The translations under genes were made by a program, and so were the position numbers. A stretch of 64,000 bases of DNA from Agromyces albus (lineage in GTDB: Bacteria; Actinomycetota; Actinomycetes; Actinomycetales; Microbacteriaceae), in the NCBI RefSeq assembly GCF_030815405.1, contig NZ_JAUSWX010000001.1:3534001-3598000 (forward strand), in the 5' to 3' direction. Position 1 is the stretch's first letter, and each line of letters starts with the position of its first letter. Of the stretch, positions 26,569 through 35,331 are shown piece after piece. The notes under the pieces are model-generated. The model was not told where the DNA came from and did no database searches. It saw only the letters and a program-made list of their open reading frames with translations.

Positions 26569-27708
26569 ATGATCGACCGCAGGGTGGCGATCGTCACGAT
26601 CAACGACGACACGAACTACGGCAACCGGCTGCAGAACTTCGCGCTCCAGGAGGTCGTGCGCTCGCTCGGGTGGGAGCCGGAGACCCTCCGGAATCGGCCA
26701 CCGGCGTGGGAGCGCGCACTCCTCGCTCCGCGGATCCTTGACGATCTCCGTCACGACGCCGTTGGCGTCGCGGGCAGGGCCTGGACTCGAACCAGAGGGC
26801 GGTTGGGCCGCGGATCTCCGCAGTCGCCGGCCTTCCTGGAGCAACGACGATCTGCCATCGGAGAGTTCGCCCGCGCACACCTCGCTTCTTCGCCGCATCG
26901 CTACTCAGAGATGCCCTCAGATTACTGGGCGGACCGCTATTCCTGCGCCATCGTCGGATCGGATCAGGTGTGGAACCCGACCTACCGACGGGCGCAGGGC
27001 ATCGACTTCTTGGACTTCGTCGGCGAGTCGCAGCGGATCGCATATGCCGCGAGCTTCGGCGTCGAGCACGTGCAGGGGTTCCTCCGCTCCCGGTACCGCA
27101 CGTGGCTGCAAGGGATCCCGAACATGTCGGTTCGGGAATCCAACGGCCGCCGAATCGTCGCAGAGCTGACCGGCCGAGACGTCCCCGTCGTCGTGGATCC
27201 CACGATGCTGGTGGGCCGGCCCGTCTGGGATGATCTCATCGCGAGGCAGCCACCCATCACCAGCGGACCCTACGCGGTGCGCTTCCTCCTCGGCCGACCG
27301 ACGCCCGAGCAGGACGCCTGGCTGAGACTCCATGCCGATGACGCCGATCTCGCAATCGTCGACCTGCATGCTCTTGACCAGGAGGCGTTCGCCGACGTCG
27401 GCCCCGCGGGCTTCGTCGCTGCGATCTCACGTGCCAGCGTCGTGTACACGGACTCATTCCACGCGGGCATCTTCGCACTGCTGTTCCACCGCCCGATCGT
27501 GCTTCGCTCCCGCTTCGCGCGGGATGCGCGCTGGGAGGAGCTCATCTCGCAGCACGGCCTGGCAACCCAGCCGACGGGCGTGGAAGGGCTGCAGAAGCTC
27601 ACAGATACCGATTGGAAGGCCGTCGAGGCACGACGCGAGAAACTCCGCGCATCGTCGCTGATCTTCTTGCGTGGCGCGCTCGACTCCTCAGCCGGCGAAG
27701 CGGGATAA
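26569..27708 (+). CDS. Polysaccharide pyruvyl transferase family protein
   Basis: 379 residues, the second PF04230-type protein here. Seen: TINDDTNYGNRLQNFALQE at the N-terminus, CAIVGSDQVWNP, VVVDPTMLV and YTDSFHAGIFALLFHRPIV. The substitution of S-F-H-A-G for the usual S-x-H places it in the branch often annotated for EPS loci. Divergent from the polymerase gene; convergent with, and overlapping by 21 bases, the next glycosyltransferase. Confidence 0.85.
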   Translation: MIDRRVAIVTINDDTNYGNRLQNFALQEVVRSLGWEPETLRNRPPAWERALLAPRILDDLRHDAVGVAGRAWTRTRGRLGRGSPQSPAFLEQRRSAIGEFARAHLASSPHRYSEMPSDYWADRYSCAIVGSDQVWNPTYRRAQGIDFLDFVGESQRIAYAASFGVEHVQGFLRSRYRTWLQGIPNMSVRESNGRRIVAELTGRDVPVVVDPTMLVGRPVWDDLIARQPPITSGPYAVRFLLGRPTPEQDAWLRLHADDADLAIVDLHALDQEAFADVGPAGFVAAISRASVVYTDSFHAGIFALLFHRPIVLRSRFARDARWEELISQHGLATQPTGVEGLQKLTDTDWKAVEARREKLRASSLIFLRGALDSSAGEAG

Positions 27709-28734
27709 CACGGTCGACCGGACTTCGTGTTCGCGCACCTTCGCACCCTGCGCCATCCAGATGCGAGGCGGCTGGCGCAGCAACGCGTGCGCGATCCCGT
27801 CAGCGGCCCGCGACATCCCGCACAAGAGCTTGCCGCGAACGATGAGGGCGCGAGCCTCGGCGAGCTTGCGTCGAGCGGTGCGGGCCTGATGTGCTCGCCA
27901 GATGCCGCGGATGAGCTTTCGCGTGCCGTCCGATTCGAAGTCGCCGTGGTACACGGCCGCCCAGATCTGACGCGCGCCTCGGACGTTCCGCGCACGGTTC
28001 CCCGAGGTGTTTAATGCGTGCCGGCGATACCCGACCAGCACACGATCGACCGGAACGAACGGGCCCTGTTTCGCCAGTCGCACCACGAACTCCCAGTCCT
28101 CGGCGAGATATCGGCCGTCGAACCCCCCGGCGGCCTCGAACGCGGTACGGCGCACCAGAAGACAGCTGGGCGGGTACACGAGGTTCGACAGGAAGAGGTG
28201 CTCGAACTGCACGTCGGCGGTGCTGTCGCGCGGGACCAGACGTTCACCACGTAGATCCTCACGCCCGCGCATGTGCCGCGGAAAGTCGCCAGGATAGAGC
28301 ACATTGCCATCACCGTCGATGTACTCGGCGAGTACGAACGCGCCCGCCGCGTCGGGCCGACGGTTGACTGCGTCGACCAAGGCTCCGAGCGCCTCCGGAT
28401 CCCAGAGGTCGTCGGCGTCGAGGAACACTAGGTACATCGAGTGCCCCGAGGCACGTGCTGCTCCCATGTTCCGGGCCTCCGCAACTCCGAGGAGCGGATT
28501 CTGCACCAATTGAACGCGTGGATCCGACAGGTGCGTGCGGACGATGCCCGGTCCGTCGTCGGTCGATCCGTCGTCGACGACGACCACCTCGAATTGGCTA
28601 TACGTCTGTGTGAGCACCGACCGCAGCGTCTCGTCGATGAACCGGCCGCCGTTGTACAGCGGGATCACAATCGTGACGATTGGCGGCCTGGGGTCAGGAC
28701 GCCCTCCCACGCCCGTGTCGATCTCACGTGTCAT
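27688..28734 (-). CDS. GT2 family glycosyltransferase
   Basis: 348-residue GT-A enzyme: VTIVIPLYNGGRFIDE, VVVDDGSTDDG, FLDADDLWDPE (the DxD metal site is DAD), and the late EDWEFVVRLAK catalytic region. Start chosen at 28734 (MTREIDTG), preceded by GGGAG; the longer frame adds residues with no family match. Probably a side-chain or backbone sugar transferase of the surface glycan. Confidence 0.88.
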   Translation of the reverse strand: MTREIDTGVGGRPDPRPPIVTIVIPLYNGGRFIDETLRSVLTQTYSQFEVVVVDDGSTDDGPGIVRTHLSDPRVQLVQNPLLGVAEARNMGAARASGHSMYLVFLDADDLWDPEALGALVDAVNRRPDAAGAFVLAEYIDGDGNVLYPGDFPRHMRGREDLRGERLVPRDSTADVQFEHLFLSNLVYPPSCLLVRRTAFEAAGGFDGRYLAEDWEFVVRLAKQGPFVPVDRVLVGYRRHALNTSGNRARNVRGARQIWAAVYHGDFESDGTRKLIRGIWRAHQARTARRKLAEARALIVRGKLLCGMSRAADGIAHALLRQPPRIWMAQGAKVREHEVRSTVLSRFAG

Positions 28735-28808
28735 ACGAGAAGACTCCCACAGGCGCACGAAAGGAGAACCTGAGCCCGCTGGTCCGCCACCGACACGCGG
28801 AGCCTGGA

Positions 28809-29783
28809 CTAGCGTCGCCCACGACGAAGCATCGCCTTCGTCTTGACGAGAGGCGCGGTCGCGACCGTGATTAGGAAGGTGACCGGCGCCCGCGACAACC
28901 CCCAGGCCAACTCGCTCCAAGCGTGGTAGTAGTCGCGGCGCTTCAAGAATCGGAACAGCGCTGTACCCGCGAGCCGTGCTTCATTTTGTCGAAATCGCTC
29001 AAGTCGTTCGCGGAAGAGCCCTGCTGCCTCTACGTTGCCCCGGCCGACCGCAGCCCAGCGCTGGCGGTCGACCATATCCTCCATAGCATTCCGTCGTAGC
29101 AGAGCATTCGAGGGCGCAGTCGATGTCATGTTGTTCGCATGGCGCCGGTAGCCGACCAGGAGCGAGTCGAGGTAAACGAGATCACCTCGAAGCGCGAGCC
29201 GAAGGGCGAGCTCGAAGTCGGCAAGGATCGGGATCTCAGAACTGAACCCACCGATAGCCACGAAATCCGACCGACGAATGACGAGAGTCGGTCCAAGCGG
29301 CGTGTCCGCCCGTCCACTCAACATCGCAGCCGAGTCGGTCTGACGTGACCTCCAGTCGTCGCCAAAAGGACGCCCCTCATTGTCGATATGCCAGTAACCC
29401 GAGAACGTGGCAGGTGAAGTCGGATGCTCAGAATGCGCGCGGAGATGTCGTTCGAGCCGCTCCGGAGCCCACACGTCATCGTCGTCTAGGAAGGTGATGA
29501 GTTCGGCCGTCGTTTGCGATACACCAACGTTTCTCGCCACGCCCGCCGTTGCCGATGACTCGATCGTGATCTTGCTCATGCGGTCGTCGCCCTCGATGAA
29601 CTGCTCGACTCGCTGAGGATGCGGAATGCCGTTATCGACGATGAGCAATTCCCAGTCCCGCATCGTCTGTGCCCGGACGCTTCGCAGCGTCTCCGCGAGA
29701 TACGGGCTGTCGCGATTGGTCGCCAGCACGATGCTGACAGACGGCGAGCGCCCACCACTCGCGGACGGAGACGCTGCCGACAT
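28809..29783 (-). CDS. GT2 family glycosyltransferase
   Basis: 324-residue GT-A enzyme: VSIVLATNRDSPYLAE, LLIVDNGI, ITFLDDDDVWAPE (metal site DDD) and the ADFELALRLALRG segment. ATG at 29783 follows GAAGGGAAG; an alternative ATG at 29819 would add 12 residues. Codon use is slightly less G/C-biased than that of the sulfur operon, as for the next gene. Confidence 0.86.
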   Translation of the reverse strand: MSAASPSASGGRSPSVSIVLATNRDSPYLAETLRSVRAQTMRDWELLIVDNGIPHPQRVEQFIEGDDRMSKITIESSATAGVARNVGVSQTTAELITFLDDDDVWAPERLERHLRAHSEHPTSPATFSGYWHIDNEGRPFGDDWRSRQTDSAAMLSGRADTPLGPTLVIRRSDFVAIGGFSSEIPILADFELALRLALRGDLVYLDSLLVGYRRHANNMTSTAPSNALLRRNAMEDMVDRQRWAAVGRGNVEAAGLFRERLERFRQNEARLAGTALFRFLKRRDYYHAWSELAWGLSRAPVTFLITVATAPLVKTKAMLRRGRR

Positions 29784-29900
29784 CGGCGTCTTCCCTTCAC
29801 TTCTGGCCGCAGCTGGCATTCATCACCTCGTTGCGGCATGCGCAGAATAGCTCGGATTACGGTCGAGTGGAGAAGTTACTGGCCGATCCGCCCCAGTATC

Positions 29901-30875
29901 TCACTGGTCTCCCGTACCAGCCCGACTGTCCAGCAGACCGCGTATTTCGCGACCTGTTGGATCGTCGCGCTCAGGAGGCAAGGGTTGCCAGCGCGCGGCG
30001 CGCGGCAATGCGGCGAGCCCCCATGCCAGACCGATGACCGTGACCCCCAGTCGGCGAATTTTAGCCGCTACCCCGGGGACAGCAGCTACAGACCGGAATT
30101 GCCGAATCATCCACCTTCTCAGCATCGGTGAGCCGATGCCATCGGCACGGGCGAGCAGGACCATGTGATTTCGGCGACCGTAGAGCTTGTACCGCGTGTC
30201 GAAGCGTGCGCCGCGGACATGCGGCGCAGGCCGATGGTCGACCGCCGCGTCGGGGGCAAATACTGCCCTCGCGCCGATCGCGCGAAGCCTCAGGAAGATG
30301 TCAGTATCCTCGCGAAGGGCAGTCCCAGGATAATCATCGCGGAACCCGCCCAGAACGGCGAGCACCGAACGACGGAACGACATGTTCGCGCCGATGCCGT
30401 GATCGACATCCACAATATGTCGATCCGGAAGTGACGCGAATCCATCCGTGAGGGTCCCGTCCGGGAGTAATCGCCCGATCGGGAGATGATACAGTTCCTC
30501 GCCGGGCACGCCGTTACAGGTGCGTCCTGAGACTGCAGCCACGCTGGCATCGCTGAGGGCCGCCCGGACACCCTCTTCCCAGCCCGGACGAACGACCACA
30601 TCGTCATCGAGGAAGCTGACGATATCACCGCGCACCCATCTCAAGGCTTCATTGCGTGAGCGAGTCATCCAACCCGCAAGATGCGCCGCGTGGACGTAGA
30701 CGATCGACGGATCGATCGCATGCACGAGTTCGCGTTGATCCGCCGCGGATGCGTCGACGACGACGACCTCTGTGTCATCGCTGAGCGAGTCCTGAAGGGA
30801 GAGCAAGCAACGCACGAGGAACTCAGGACGCTCATATGTCACGATGCAAACACTCAGCCCTGGTTTCCCGCCCAT
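29901..30875 (-). CDS. GT2 family glycosyltransferase
   Basis: 324-residue GT-A enzyme: LSVCIVTYERPEFLVRC, VVVVDASA, IVSFLDDDVVVRPGW (metal site DDD) and REDTDIFLRLRAIGARAVFAPDA, typical of rhamnosyl/galactofuranosyl-type GT2. ATG at 30875 preceded by GAGGAGCTG. First of three minus-strand GT2 genes in a row. A ~200-bp gap with no supported gene separates it from the ABC exporter gene upstream. Confidence 0.88.
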   Translation of the reverse strand: MGGKPGLSVCIVTYERPEFLVRCLLSLQDSLSDDTEVVVVDASAADQRELVHAIDPSIVYVHAAHLAGWMTRSRNEALRWVRGDIVSFLDDDVVVRPGWEEGVRAALSDASVAAVSGRTCNGVPGEELYHLPIGRLLPDGTLTDGFASLPDRHIVDVDHGIGANMSFRRSVLAVLGGFRDDYPGTALREDTDIFLRLRAIGARAVFAPDAAVDHRPAPHVRGARFDTRYKLYGRRNHMVLLARADGIGSPMLRRWMIRQFRSVAAVPGVAAKIRRLGVTVIGLAWGLAALPRAARWQPLPPERDDPTGREIRGLLDSRAGTGDQ

Positions 30876-31079
30876 CAGCTCCTCGTATCAGCTCGTGAGC
30901 CGATTGTAGCCGCGCTGTGGGGAGCTGAATCACTGACCGGTAGGGCCCGGCGGCGCTCGGCGAGCGCGGTCAGTTAGACTGCGCCATGCGTATCGGAGCG
31001 CCGGGGATCCGCACTGAGGGCGGACAGCTCACGTGCTACAAGCCGACGTCGGCTCGCCGGCCCGCAGCGGCAGGGTTAG

Positions 31080-32888
31080 TCAGTCGAGTTCGCCGAGCTC
31101 GACCAAGCGGGCGAAGTCGGGACTCTGCGCCCGAACTTCCTCGAAGGTGCCCTCAGCCTCTATCTGGCCGTCCCTGAGGAACACGAGCGTGTCGGCGTGC
31201 CGCACGGTCGACAGGCGGTGCGCCACGATCACGATCGTCAGCGTGCCCTGCAGCGTGCCGAGCGTCTTGGCGATCTCGTGCTCGGTGACGTTGTCGAGCG
31301 CTGATGTCGCCTCGTCGAGCACGAGCACGCGGGGCCGCCGGTAGAGCGCGCGCGCGAGTCCGATGCGCTGCCGCTGCCCGCCCGAGAGCCGAACACCGCG
31401 CTCGCCGACGACCGTGTCAAGCCCATCGGGCAGTTCGGCCACGAGGCCGTCGAGCTGCGACATCCGGATGACCTCGCGGACCCGCACCATGTCGACGTCG
31501 TCGCGCGCGACGCCGAACACGATGTTCCTGATGAGCGTGTCGTTGAGCAGGAATACGTCCTGCGGCACGACGCCGAGCCCCGCGTACCACCCGGCGAGGT
31601 CGTCGGCGATGGGCCGGCCACCGACCTCGACGGAGCCCTCCGTGGGCTGGAGCAGGCCGAGGACGATGTCGAGCAGAGTGCTCTTGCCGGCGCCGCTCGA
31701 GCCTACGAACGCGGTCGTGCGGTTTTCGGCGATACCGAGCGAGATCCCGTGCAGAACATATTCATCGGAGTCGGGGAATCGGAAGCTCATGTCGCGCAGC
31801 GTGATGCCGCCCGAGAACCCCTCCGAGTTGCGTGGCAGTTCGTCGTGCAGACCGCCGGCGGCGAGTTCGTCGACGGCCGCCGAGACGATCCCCAGACCCG
31901 CCCGCCCGGTCCGCACGGTGGCGAGATTGGCGGCGACGCGGTTCATCGCCGGCAGCGCGCGGAGGGACGCTGCGGCGAATACGCCCAGCACCGTCAGCGC
32001 CGCGGCGGGAGTGCTTGTGGTGAACAGGATCGCCGAGATGCCCATGATTGCGACGACGAATCCGATCTCGAGCAGGTACCGCGGCGCGTCTGCCAGGATG
32101 CCCATGACGCGCGAGGCCCTGGCACGCTTCAACCTTGCCGCACGGAACCCGTCGATGAATGCGTTCGCACTCGATGTCAGGCGGGCCTCTCGGAAGCCGT
32201 CCAGTCCGGGCAGGAGGAACTGCCAAGCCTCGAGCCCGGCCGCGGCGAGCTCCTCGCCGATGCGGTACTGCCGGCGACGCAGCAGCATCTGCACGCCGAA
32301 TACCAGCACTCCGAAGAGCACGACTGCGAAGAGCGTGACCGCGGGCGACGTGAGCGCGAGCACGCAGGTGATCGCGAGGAGTACGATCGCGTCCGAGGCG
32401 GTGCTCACAATCCCGAGCAGGACGCTCGCGGACTGGACGGTCGCATCGTTGATGTTGCGGTACATCTCGCTGATGCGGCGCAACCGGTGGTCGGCGTACG
32501 GCGCGAGCGCGTACCGGCGCGCGAGCTCGGCGGACGACAGCGCGGAGATCCGGGTCGTCCGGCCGAGCAACCACCACCGGAATGCGATCGCGCCGACGCT
32601 CTTGAGGATGAACACGAGCGTAATGAACGCGGCCACGACGGGGATCAGCGTGGATAGGTCGGTTGTCCCGAGCTGCTCCGAGAGCCATTCGACGAACCAG
32701 CTCTCGGTGTCGCCGGTGAGCAGCTGCGTGAGCGGCACCATCGCAGCTACGCCGATCGTGTCGAGCGCCGCGAGCACGAGCGACGCGGCGACCGTCCCGA
32801 TGAGCCACCGCTTCGGGTCAGCGCCGGCCATGTCGAGCATCATGCGCAGCTGTGAGGTCAGACTCCGGCCGCGTCCGCTTCGTGCCAT
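31080..32888 (-). CDS. ABC exporter, fused membrane and ATPase domains
   Basis: 602 residues: about six membrane segments in residues 30-310 and an ATPase domain from ~345 with GSSGAGKST (Walker A), RLSGGQRQRIGLARAL (signature), VLVLDEATSALD (Walker B) and the H-loop in VIVAHRLSTVR. It resembles PglK/MsbA-type flippases of lipid-linked oligosaccharides, so it may take the place of a Wzx flippase, which is absent. It could equally be the exporter of a modified peptide, given the PqqD-like gene 105 bp upstream. Start at MARSGRGR after CGGAGGGA. Confidence 0.88.
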   Translation of the reverse strand: MARSGRGRSLTSQLRMMLDMAGADPKRWLIGTVAASLVLAALDTIGVAAMVPLTQLLTGDTESWFVEWLSEQLGTTDLSTLIPVVAAFITLVFILKSVGAIAFRWWLLGRTTRISALSSAELARRYALAPYADHRLRRISEMYRNINDATVQSASVLLGIVSTASDAIVLLAITCVLALTSPAVTLFAVVLFGVLVFGVQMLLRRRQYRIGEELAAAGLEAWQFLLPGLDGFREARLTSSANAFIDGFRAARLKRARASRVMGILADAPRYLLEIGFVVAIMGISAILFTTSTPAAALTVLGVFAAASLRALPAMNRVAANLATVRTGRAGLGIVSAAVDELAAGGLHDELPRNSEGFSGGITLRDMSFRFPDSDEYVLHGISLGIAENRTTAFVGSSGAGKSTLLDIVLGLLQPTEGSVEVGGRPIADDLAGWYAGLGVVPQDVFLLNDTLIRNIVFGVARDDVDMVRVREVIRMSQLDGLVAELPDGLDTVVGERGVRLSGGQRQRIGLARALYRRPRVLVLDEATSALDNVTEHEIAKTLGTLQGTLTIVIVAHRLSTVRHADTLVFLRDGQIEAEGTFEEVRAQSPDFARLVELGELD

Positions 32889-32992
32889 CTGTTCCCTCCG
32901 CACCTCGCCCTCGATCTCGGGAGGGCGGGCCTCACGGCATCATAGCCGCGCGAATGCACAGCTCGTGGCGTGGGGGGAGCGCGGTCTCTGCG

Positions 32993-33247
32993 CTACTCCA
33001 GCAGCCCGCGCGCCACGAGGTCGGCCACGAAGTCCTCGACGTCGGCGCGGATCGCGTCGGGCGCGGCATCCGTCGCCTCGGCCACGCGATCGGCGGTCGA
33101 CTCGCGGTCGCCCCCGCAGGCCTCGCTCCAGATCAGCCCGGCGATTCCGTCGAGCACGACGATCGGGCCGTCGGGCAGGCGCGCCGCGTAGACGGTGCCG
33201 TCGTCCTCGACGATCCCGACGCCGCCCGCCTGCCGCAGACGGGTCAT
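32993..33247 (-). CDS. PqqD-like peptide-chaperone family protein
   Basis: 84 residues with the PqqD fold pattern: GGVGIVEDDGTVYAARLPDG, VVLDGIAGLIWSE and a C-terminal helix ending DLVARGLLE. PqqD domains (RRE) bind RiPP leader peptides, but stand-alone copies also occur in glycan loci. The ATG overlaps the stop of the nucleotidyltransferase gene (ATGA), so the two are co-translated, with the exporter gene following. The in-frame extension upstream of 33247 is the shadow of that gene. Confidence 0.78.
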   Translation of the reverse strand: MTRLRQAGGVGIVEDDGTVYAARLPDGPIVVLDGIAGLIWSEACGGDRESTADRVAEATDAAPDAIRADVEDFVADLVARGLLE

Positions 33248-34113
33248 CGTCGCGCTCCCGTCTGACGCAGGCCGAGCCATACCTCCCGGAGGGCACGGGC
33301 CGGGCGTCGGAAGAACTCACTGACGACCTCGGAGCGAGTCGGCGGCCGCCCGAGTCGGTGCGCGAGGTGGTCGACGTTCACGAACAGCGCGCGGACCCCG
33401 ACGCGTATTGCTGTCCCGAGGCTCGGGGCAGCGCGCAGGCGTGCCCACCACTCGGCCGAGCGGGCCCCGCCCTCGGAGACGATCTTCCATAGCCGGTAGT
33501 CCCGCTCGCCACGGTGCTCTTCAAGGCCGCCGGTAGCTGCGGCGAAGGCGACATGGGCGCCGAGCTCCGAGACGAGCGACTGCATCTCCGCGCGGCGCTC
33601 CTCGGAGGCTTCGTGCCAGACCACCTGAACATCGGGCTTGGTACGCATCGTCGAGCGCGCCGCATTGAGCACGAGCAACACGCCCTGCGCGGGCACGCTC
33701 GGAACCTGGCATCCGATGCCGGCGATCTCGATCTCGTGGCGGCCGGTCCAGAACACGTCGAACGCGCGCTCGGGCTCGAGCCGGATGCCCGGGAAGAAGC
33801 GGTGGATGTCGATGTAGCCCCACGCGTGGTGGAGGTAGGTCTGCGCGTGGCCGAACGGCGAGCCGTAATCGAACGTGCTGTAGAGGTGCCATCCGTGCCG
33901 CCGCATCGCCCGATCGAGCGTGGCGATGTGCGCCGGCCGCACCAGTACGTCGACGTCGCTGCCCATGTAGCCGCCGGGCCGCAACGATGGTTCGACAGCA
34001 GCCCCCTTGATGTGGAGTAGTTCGACGCCGATTCGATCGGCGAGATGCTGCACAGCCGCATGTCCGAACCGCAGGCGCACGGAAAGGGGCACGCTTACCT
34101 GGGATTCGCTCAC
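33244..34113 (-). CDS. Nucleotidyltransferase family protein (NTP_transf_5 type)
   Basis: 289 residues. Motifs typical of the NTP_transf_5 family are present: LLHIKGAAVEP, GSDVDVLVRPAHI (the G-S-D-x-D metal-binding pattern) and YIDIHRFFPG. Such proteins accompany lasso-peptide kinases and PqqD proteins, and also capsule loci; their reaction is poorly defined. GTG at 34113, with GAGGTGG upstream inside a decayed glycosyltransferase. The same first 17 bases recur at 35264-35280, beside the intact glycosyltransferase. Confidence 0.8.
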   Translation of the reverse strand: MSESQVSVPLSVRLRFGHAAVQHLADRIGVELLHIKGAAVEPSLRPGGYMGSDVDVLVRPAHIATLDRAMRRHGWHLYSTFDYGSPFGHAQTYLHHAWGYIDIHRFFPGIRLEPERAFDVFWTGRHEIEIAGIGCQVPSVPAQGVLLVLNAARSTMRTKPDVQVVWHEASEERRAEMQSLVSELGAHVAFAAATGGLEEHRGERDYRLWKIVSEGGARSAEWWARLRAAPSLGTAIRVGVRALFVNVDHLAHRLGRPPTRSEVVSEFFRRPARALREVWLGLRQTGARR

Positions 34114-34166
34114 GCCCGCTGCACCACCTCTTCGATCACCCTACCGAGTCGGCGAGGTGCGCGTCG
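34097..34166. repeat. Left copy of the duplication flanking an inserted oxidoreductase
   Basis: The first 17 bases, ACCTGGGATTCGCTCAC (34097-34113), are identical to 35264-35280. The following ~50 bases are about three-quarters identical to 35281-35331. Both copies hold the nucleotidyltransferase start followed by a glycosyltransferase 3' end. Confidence 0.75.
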
Positions 34167-34231
34167 CGGCGGACGCGCTCCGCGCCGCCCACCTTCACGA
34201 GGTGATCGTGGGCGAGGACGACTTCGGGCAC
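34110..34231 (-). pseudogene. Decayed glycosyltransferase remnant
   Basis: The head, from GTG 34231, reads VPEVVLAHDHLVKVGGAERV. This matches the intact gene at 35277-36344 (MPEIILAHDYLTQIGGAERV). About eleven codons later, in the next frame, it reads RLGRVIEEVVQRA and stops, matching the intact C-terminus RLAGVMKEVMHRV. Roughly 310 codons are deleted between the two. It still sits directly before the nucleotidyltransferase start. Confidence 0.75.
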
Positions 34232-34304
34232 GGCTTCCCCTCTCGCGGTGTCGCGTCTGCGGCATCTTACGCCCGGGAGTGACGCCTCCTGACATAGTTG
34301 ACGC

Positions 34305-35264
34305 ATGCACCGGTCCGAATGGGACGTCATCATCGTGGGCGGCGGTAGCGCAGGCCTCAGCGCCGCGCTGATGCTCGGCCGCTCGCGCCGCCGCGTACTC
34401 GTCATCGATGGCGGCGAGCCGCGCAATCGCTTCTCCGCGCACATGCACGGCGTGCTGGGCCATGACCACTCCCCGCCGCTCGACCTGCTCGCCGCCGGGC
34501 GCGCCGAGCTCACGCGCTACGACGACGTCGTCATCGAGTCAGGCACGGTCGTCTCAGCGACCCCGCTCGACGTCGATGACATCGGCTTCGACGTCGTGCT
34601 CGAGACCGGCGAACGCCATACGGCACGACGAATGCTCGTTGCCACGGGCCTGCGAGACGAGCTCCCCGACATCCCCGGCCTCACCGAGCAGTGGGGCCGC
34701 AATGCCGCGCTGTGCCCGTACTGCGACGGATGGGAGGTGCGCGACCGCCGCATCGCCGTCATCGCCACGGACGCGGCGAACACCCACCAGGCACAGCTGA
34801 TGCGGCAGCTCTCGCCACACGTCACGTTCTACTCCCAAGGAGTGAGCCTCCCAGATGCGGCACGCGTCGGGCTTGAGGCACGCGGCATCGCGATCGAGTC
34901 GCGCACGGCCGTGGAGGTCGTCGGCGACGAGAGGGGCGGCCTCCGCGGCATCCGCCTCGACGACGGAACCGAGCACGACGCCGACTCGATCTTCGTCGCC
35001 CCGCGCCCCGTGCCGAACGACCGCCTGCTGAGCGATCTCCGCGCGCGCTCCATTCGCCAGAACGGCGTCAACTGGGTGCTCGTCGACGCGTCGGGTCGCA
35101 CCAACGTGCGCGGGCTCTGGGCTGCGGGCAACATCGCGACCGCTCAGTCGTCGGTGCCCGTCGCGATGGCGGCCGGGAACCTCGCGGGCAGCGACATCAA
35201 CGGGGACCTCGTCGAGGAGGACGTTCGCGAGGCGGTCGTCGCGAGGCAACGGGACAACGGCTGA
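34305..35264 (+). CDS. TrxR-like NAD(P)/FAD-dependent oxidoreductase
   Basis: 319 residues: FAD site VIIVGGGSAGLSAALML near residue 8, a redox-active CPYC pair in ALCPYCDGWEVRD, and the C-terminal FAD motif GLWAAGNIATAQ. The NADP Rossmann signature near residue 150 (IAVIATDAAN) lacks the usual GxGxxG, so it may be a thioredoxin-reductase-like enzyme with altered cofactor use. It is the only + strand gene among minus-strand genes here. Its stop lies at the edge of a 17-bp direct repeat, which suggests insertion. Confidence 0.87.
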   Translation: MHRSEWDVIIVGGGSAGLSAALMLGRSRRRVLVIDGGEPRNRFSAHMHGVLGHDHSPPLDLLAAGRAELTRYDDVVIESGTVVSATPLDVDDIGFDVVLETGERHTARRMLVATGLRDELPDIPGLTEQWGRNAALCPYCDGWEVRDRRIAVIATDAANTHQAQLMRQLSPHVTFYSQGVSLPDAARVGLEARGIAIESRTAVEVVGDERGGLRGIRLDDGTEHDADSIFVAPRPVPNDRLLSDLRARSIRQNGVNWVLVDASGRTNVRGLWAAGNIATAQSSVPVAMAAGNLAGSDINGDLVEEDVREAVVARQRDNG

Positions 35265-35331
35265 CCTGGGATTCGCTCACACCCGATGCATCACCTCTTT
35301 CATCACTCCAGCGAGACGAGCGAGGTGCGTG
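35264..35331. repeat. Right copy of the duplication flanking an inserted oxidoreductase
   Basis: Matches 34097-34166: 17 identical bases, then a diverged stretch. It holds the 3' end of the intact glycosyltransferase and the first codons of a nucleotidyltransferase start, which here leads nowhere. Confidence 0.75.

Noticed and set aside
30876..31079. Possible short precursor peptide between GT2 and ABC exporter genes
   Set aside because: Only a 20-codon GTG frame without ribosome site or leader/core pattern was found.
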